A stretch of DNA of 9,782 nt, taken from an uncultured Peptococcaceae bacterium (lineage in GTDB: Bacteria; Bacillota; Dehalobacteriia; UBA4068; UBA4997). Numbering within the stretch: position 1 is the stretch's first letter; every line of letters starts with the position of its first letter. Where the stretch lies: contig CANQSW010000047.1 of assembly GCA_947626615.1 (NCBI GenBank), positions 1 to 9,782 on the forward strand. The letters run 5' to 3'. The notes beneath the pieces are model-generated. The model searched no databases, had not been told where the DNA came from, and was given only the letters and a program-made list of their open reading frames with translations. Of this stretch, positions 7,522-9,782 are shown in pieces. The position numbers were made by a program, and so were the translations under genes.

Positions 7522-7565
7522 AAAAAAAATCCGGTTGAAACTGCCTTTTCAGCCGGATATTTTTT
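7522..7565 (+). terminator. Strong intrinsic terminator after the DUF4230 pair
   Basis: ATCCGGTTGAAA (7529-7540) pairs with TTTCAGCCGGAT (7547-7558), giving 12 bp with one G-T wobble and a 6-base loop, followed by A and six Ts (7560-7565). An A-run (7522-7529) sits on the other side, so it may also work on the opposite strand. It closes the transcription unit and isolates spoIVB. Confidence 0.88.
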
Positions 7566-7739
7566 GCGCTTTAGCCGCCGGGCCGCGCCGGCGTTTGCGG
7601 TGGAAATTTTGCGCCCCGCTGCTGGATTTTCTCCAGTATGATAGAGCCGCGCGCTGGTTAAGGTAAACGGTGAGGCCGCTTTTCTGGCGGCCCGCAAACA
7701 CGGAACTTCGGCTGAACAAGTTAAAGGAGGTGTTTGATC
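7566..7739 (+). promoter_or_regulatory. spoIVB leader with strong Shine-Dalgarno
   Basis: This 174-base gap must hold the spoIVB promoter because a strong terminator precedes it. AAAGGAGGTG (7723-7732) is an almost complete anti-16S match. A TATGAT (7637-7642), preceded by a small CTGGA/TCCAG hairpin (7622-7636), is the only -10-like box I see, and it lacks a convincing -35. I cannot assign a sporulation sigma factor from the sequence. Confidence 0.4.
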
Positions 7740-8777
7740 TTGCCAAAATTTGCCAAAGACGCGGCAGGCGCAAGAAGGCTGGCGGCCGCGCTGCTGTTTA
7801 CGGCTATTATGCTGCTGGCCGCGCCCGCTTATGCGTATGACGTGCTGGTGGGCGGGCAGTCTCTTGGCATCGTGCTGAAAAGCGAGGGCGCGGTGGTGGT
7901 CGGCTTCACGCCGGTGCGGCTAGCGGACGGCGCGGAGGTTTTCCCGGCCAAGGCGGCCGGGGTGCAGCTGGAGGATAAGCTGCTCGCTATAAACGATCAC
8001 CCCGTCAGCTACAATCAGGAGGTGGCGGATCTGGTGAACAAGCTGGCCGCCGCCGGAGAGCCGATAACGCTCACGGTGAAGCGCGGCGACGAGGAGCTTA
8101 AGCTCGACGTGCAGCCGGAGCTTTGCAGCGAATCCGGCACGTATCGTCTGGGGCTTTATATCCGCGACGCCAACGCCGGTATCGGCACGCTGACCTTTTA
8201 CGATCCCGCCACCGGCTGCTACGCCGCGCTGGGCCACCAGATCGACGGGGCTGGGGCGGCGGACGGCGCCGGCTATGGCCGGGTGCTGGCGGCCGACGTG
8301 CAGTATGTGGAGAGCAGCCGCGAGGGCGAGCCGGGCGAAAAGGTGGGCGTTTTTGACGCCGCGCACCTAAACGGCGATATCCTGAAAAACTGCGAGCTTG
8401 GTATCTACGGCAGGCTGGAGCAGCCGCCGGCAAACGCGCTGTATCCCGAGCCGCTGCCGGTGGCGGCGGCCGACGAGGTGGAGCCTGGCCCGGCAACTAT
8501 CTTGACCGTGCTGGAGGGTGAGGAGCTGGCGGAATTCACCGTGGAGATCGAGCGCGTTATGCCGCAGAAGCGCACCGCCGACAAGGGCATGGTGCTGAAA
8601 GTGACGGACGAGCGGCTGCTCGCTACGGCCGGCGGCATCGTGCAGGGCATGTCCGGCAGCCCGATAATCCAGAACGGCAAGCTGGTGGGCGCGGTGACGC
8701 ACGTTTTTGTGAACGACGGCGCTTCCGGCTACGGCTGCTTTGCCGAATGGATGCTGGACGAGGCGCTTAGCCTTTGA
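7740..8777 (+). CDS. spoIVB: SpoIVB-type PDZ/S55 serine peptidase
   Basis: In sporulating Firmicutes SpoIVB is secreted from the forespore into the intermembrane space, where it cleaves SpoIVFA to switch on sigma-K processing. This 345-residue protein (the Bacillus one is somewhat longer) has a signal/anchor (about 12-32, ending APAYA), a PDZ domain (about 35-125, with GVQLEDKLLAINDHPV) and an S55 peptidase domain. The peptidase has AGIGTLTFYDP (146-156), YAALGHQID (161-169), GEPGEKVGVF (196-205), KGMVLKVTD (282-290) and GGIVQGMSGSPIIQNG (298-313). By comparison with the family, H166, D290 and S305 are the likely catalytic triad. GHQID replaces the more common GHPI pattern. TTG codons at 7734 and 7740 are both possible. 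I choose 7740 because the Shine-Dalgarno ends only three bases before 7734. Confidence 0.9.
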   Translation: MPKFAKDAAGARRLAAALLFTAIMLLAAPAYAYDVLVGGQSLGIVLKSEGAVVVGFTPVRLADGAEVFPAKAAGVQLEDKLLAINDHPVSYNQEVADLVNKLAAAGEPITLTVKRGDEELKLDVQPELCSESGTYRLGLYIRDANAGIGTLTFYDPATGCYAALGHQIDGAGAADGAGYGRVLAADVQYVESSREGEPGEKVGVFDAAHLNGDILKNCELGIYGRLEQPPANALYPEPLPVAAADEVEPGPATILTVLEGEELAEFTVEIERVMPQKRTADKGMVLKVTDERLLATAGGIVQGMSGSPIIQNGKLVGAVTHVFVNDGASGYGCFAEWMLDEALSL

Positions 8778-8781
8778 ACAG

Positions 8782-8800
8782 GGGAGGCCGAAAGCCTCCC
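8782..8800. terminator. Hairpin after spoIVB (terminator-like, no T-run)
   Basis: GGGAGGC (8782-8788) and GCCTCCC (8794-8800) form a perfect 7-bp stem with a CGAAA loop, four bases after the spoIVB stop. Only two Ts follow, so it is a weak terminator candidate. The right arm can instead pair as CTCCCT (8796-8801) with AGGGAG (8813-8818), a mutually exclusive structure. Confidence 0.5.
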
Positions 8801-8817
8801 TTACATACGGCGAGGGA

Positions 8818-8857
8818 GCGTTTTGTGGGTTCTGCGCCCGCCGTAACGCAAAAAAAA
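8818..8857 (+). repeat. Direct repeat, copy 1
   Basis: This 40-base unit begins GCGTTTTGTGGGTTCTGCGC and ends in ACGC plus a run of A. It matches 9139-9176 with three substitutions and a 2-base gap. Its GGGTTCTG core (8827-8834) also has an inverted partner CAGAACCC (8870-8877). Extended, 8827-8838 pairs with 8866-8877 at 11 of 12 positions, and the odd position becomes a G-U pair if the - strand is transcribed. Confidence 0.75.
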
Positions 8858-8875
8858 ACGCCGCAGGCACAGAAC

Positions 8876-8955
8876 CCGAAACGGGTTGGTAGCAAACCAA
8901 GCCGTCGTGAGCGCGCTTGCAAGCGAACAGGCGACTTACGCGTGACCCGTTTCGG
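8876..8955. repeat. 80-base inverted-repeat element with inner palindrome
   Basis: CCGAAACGGGT (8876-8886) and ACCCGTTTCGG (8945-8955) are perfect 11-bp inverted arms. Between them lie GGTT/AACC-type small stems, GTCG (8904) facing CGAC (8932), and the perfect 12-bp palindrome CGCTTGCAAGCG (8914-8925). The whole could fold as a branched RNA or serve as a recombination or protein-binding site. I cannot tell which. Confidence 0.6.
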
Positions 8956-9001
8956 AGAAGGAGCGGCAGTCCGCCAGCGCCGCCGTGATTTTCAAAACAA
9001 A

Positions 9002-9030
9002 TCGCGGCAAGCCATAAGGACTTGCCGCGA
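9002..9030 (-). terminator. Intrinsic terminator downstream of the tRNA fragment
   Basis: TCGCGGCAAG (9002-9011) and CTTGCCGCGA (9021-9030) give a perfect 10-bp stem. Read on the - strand it is followed by TTTGTTTT, the layout of a terminator. It starts three bases beyond the CCA end of the tRNA fragment, as expected for the native terminator of a tRNA gene. Confidence 0.75.
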
Positions 9031-9032
9031 CG

Positions 9033-9055
9033 TGGTGCCGAAGGTGGGACTTGAA
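9033..9055 (-). pseudogene. 3' terminal fragment of a tRNA gene, probably tRNA-Leu
   Basis: On the - strand these 23 bases read as a T-loop (TTCAAGT), the 3' T-stem strand CCCAC, the acceptor 3' strand CTTCGGC, discriminator A and CCA. The 5' T-stem strand that should read GTGGG is absent (TCCGC instead). The - strand sequence upstream (to about 9135) shows no D- or anticodon arm and no GCCGAAG acceptor partner. A GCCGAAG acceptor with a TTCAAGT loop fits tRNA-Leu best. A tRNA 3' end kept together with its terminator is the typical relic of integration into, or excision from, a tRNA attachment site. Confidence 0.62.
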
Positions 9056-9075
9056 GCGGACGCCGCTTTCTTTTT
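9054..9075 (+). terminator. Possible intrinsic terminator, + strand
   Basis: AAGCGG (9054-9059) and CCGCTT (9063-9068) pair around a 3-base ACG loop, followed by TC and five Ts (9071-9075). The stem begins exactly at the point where similarity to the tRNA ends. It would stop any + strand transcription coming through from spoIVB. Confidence 0.45.
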
Positions 9076-9138
9076 CTGCCGCTGGGCAGTTGGTTGTCGT
9101 TATGTTATTTCCCAAACGCTGCCAGAAGTGGTTGTTTG

Positions 9139-9176
9139 GCGTTTTGTAGGTTCTGCGCTCACCAACGCAAAAAAAA
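9139..9176 (+). repeat. Direct repeat, copy 2, abutting the recombinase terminator
   Basis: This 38-base unit begins GCGTTTTGTAGGTTCTGCGC and ends in ACGC followed by eight As. Similarity to copy 1 (8818-8857) stops at the end of the A-run, where the recombinase stop codon and terminator begin. The inverted partner of the GGTTCTG core found after copy 1 is missing here, as if the repeat were cut at the A-run. Confidence 0.75.
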
Positions 9177-9213
9177 TTAAGGACTGTCCTTGCGGACAAT
9201 CCTTAATTTTTTT
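9170..9213. terminator. Bidirectional intrinsic terminator at the recombinase 3' end
   Basis: Arms 9170-9189 and 9194-9213 are complementary at 19 of 20 positions around loop TTGC. The outer part of the arms supplies a T-run on both strands. The single mismatch (C9184/A9199) becomes a G-U pair in - strand RNA, favouring use by the - strand recombinase gene. The stop codon (9177-9179) and the last codons of that gene lie inside the hairpin. Confidence 0.85.
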
Positions 9214-9782
9214 GGTGCAGTTAAGCAATCCAAATCTGAACCGGTTTTCTGTGTTGCCAAAGCTGCTTGTACTTCAGCGAAAGTAATGGTCGTAGTGCCG
9301 TCCTTGTAGTTAAAGGTGATCACCATTTTGTCATCATAGAGGAAAATCGCGTTGACAAACGTATCGATCAACATCTTACGGTGAGATTTCTTTTGTGTGT
9401 CTAGCTTGCGGAAACGGTGTAACCAGAATGTCATGAACTCGGCGCTGATCTTTGGTTTTGCCAATTTCTCGCCGGCGATGCGACCCTCTAATTCATCTTT
9501 TGCTTTTTCCAGTTCCTCCAGACGTTTCTTAGTTGACTTTGTAATGATTCCCTGCTGAATAGCATTGAGCATATTATTGATCGAGGTTTCTGTTTCGCGT
9601 AGTTGTTGCTCATACATGGGCAAGTTTATATTTTCCCGATCCTGTAAGTCCATCAGCATGGAGACGATCGCTTCAATAGTAGCATCGTCATTGAGCATTT
9701 TCATTGTGGCGTTGACGACCAGATCTTCGATCCACTCTTTTTTGACGGGTTTCTTATGGCATATCTTTCGCTTCTTTTTAAC
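9177..9782 (-). CDS. Large serine recombinase, C-terminal 201 residues (N-terminus outside window)
   Basis: Large serine recombinases integrate and excise phages and conjugative or mobilisable elements at att sites. The frame is open to the window edge; the ATG at 9704 is internal. Visible are the last Cys of a zinc-ribbon region (CHKKPVKKEWIEDLV), a coiled-coil segment (NMLNAIQQGIITKSTKKRLE, then EELEKAKDELEGRI), and the conserved FWLHRFRK and LIDTFVNAIFLYDDKMVITF block, ending KDGTTTITFAEV. The catalytic Ser domain would lie beyond 9782. The C-terminal tail (SDLDCLTAPKKLRIVRKDSP) runs into the terminator. GC is lower (about 40 % in one sampled line) than in the host genes, and orientation is opposite, both consistent with a mobile element. 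Confidence 0.88.
   Translation of the reverse strand, partial: VKKKRKICHKKPVKKEWIEDLVVNATMKMLNDDATIEAIVSMLMDLQDRENINLPMYEQQLRETETSINNMLNAIQQGIITKSTKKRLEELEKAKDELEGRIAGEKLAKPKISAEFMTFWLHRFRKLDTQKKSHRKMLIDTFVNAIFLYDDKMVITFNYKDGTTTITFAEVQAALATQKTGSDLDCLTAPKKLRIVRKDSP

Larger units (their letters stand above)
8778..9176. other. Repeat-rich non-coding region between spoIVB and the recombinase
   Basis: No convincing gene lies in these roughly 400 bases. Frames that cross it translate to arginine- and proline-rich sequence with no start context. It is instead packed with inverted and direct repeats (listed separately): competing hairpins at the left, a 38-40 bp direct repeat at each end, a long inverted repeat with an inner palindrome, and a tRNA 3' fragment with its own terminator. 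It occupies the place where spo0A would be expected after spoIVB. Confidence 0.6.

Noticed and set aside
7503..7773. Small - strand frames in the spoIVB leader
   Set aside because: They lack start signals and overlap the terminator and Shine-Dalgarno region.
9000..9140. A complete tRNA gene on the - strand
   Set aside because: Only the T-loop-to-CCA part matches. The 5' T-stem strand, anticodon arm, D arm and 5' acceptor strand cannot be found upstream.
8818..9176. CRISPR array
   Set aside because: There are only two imperfect repeats 280 bases apart, with no regular spacer spacing.
8936..9199. An 87-codon - strand frame over the tRNA fragment
   Set aside because: It translates the recombinase terminator, the direct repeat, the tRNA 3' end and the tRNA terminator. 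No ribosome-binding site is seen, and RNA or DNA structure explains the sequence better.
8774..9286. A 170-codon + strand frame across the intergenic repeats
   Set aside because: It starts inside the spoIVB end, crosses the repeats, terminators and tRNA fragment, and its translation is low-complexity and basic. The two FVGSA occurrences are just the direct repeat translated.

Overview
The window reads as a GC-rich (roughly 60-70 % in most genes) chromosomal segment of an anaerobic Firmicute, most likely of the Negativicutes or Clostridia. The reasons are the gene order dxs-tlyA-nadK-argR-recN-spoIVB, which is a conserved block in those classes, and the presence of a SpoIVB sporulation peptidase. 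The exact genus cannot be fixed from the sequence alone.

Positions 1-6051 are a tight co-directional housekeeping run on the + strand. It contains the tail of an unidentified gene, dxs (first step of the MEP isoprenoid pathway), tlyA (rRNA 2'-O-methyltransferase/hemolysin family), nadK (NADP synthesis), argR (arginine repressor) and recN (SMC-like repair ATPase). The genes are 2-84 bases apart. A sigma-70-type promoter just ahead of nadK suggests a second transcription unit, nadK-argR-recN, inside the run. The nadK reading frame runs open upstream to a TTG that is part of the -35 box, so the true start is placed at the ATG at 2950.

Positions 6052-7565 form an AT-rich insert in the conserved order. 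It holds two tandem, divergent DUF4230-like paralogues, one a membrane-anchored protein and the other a lipoprotein. They have their own plausible promoter and a strong intrinsic terminator. They separate recN from spoIVB, which are normally adjacent or nearly so.

Positions 7740-8777 encode a SpoIVB-type PDZ/S55 serine peptidase behind a near-perfect Shine-Dalgarno sequence and a TTG start. In sporulating relatives spo0A usually follows; here it does not. Positions 8778-9176 are instead a non-coding, repeat-rich stretch: competing hairpins, a 38-40 bp imperfect direct repeat at both ends, a large inverted repeat with a 12-bp palindrome inside, and the 3' terminal 23 bases of a tRNA (probably tRNA-Leu) followed by an intrinsic terminator on the - strand. 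From 9177 to the window end, on the - strand and at lower GC, lies the C-terminal part of a large serine recombinase. Its last codons and stop lie inside a 20-bp-arm bidirectional terminator. This right-hand part looks like the edge of an integrated mobile element and associated attachment-site or repeat debris.
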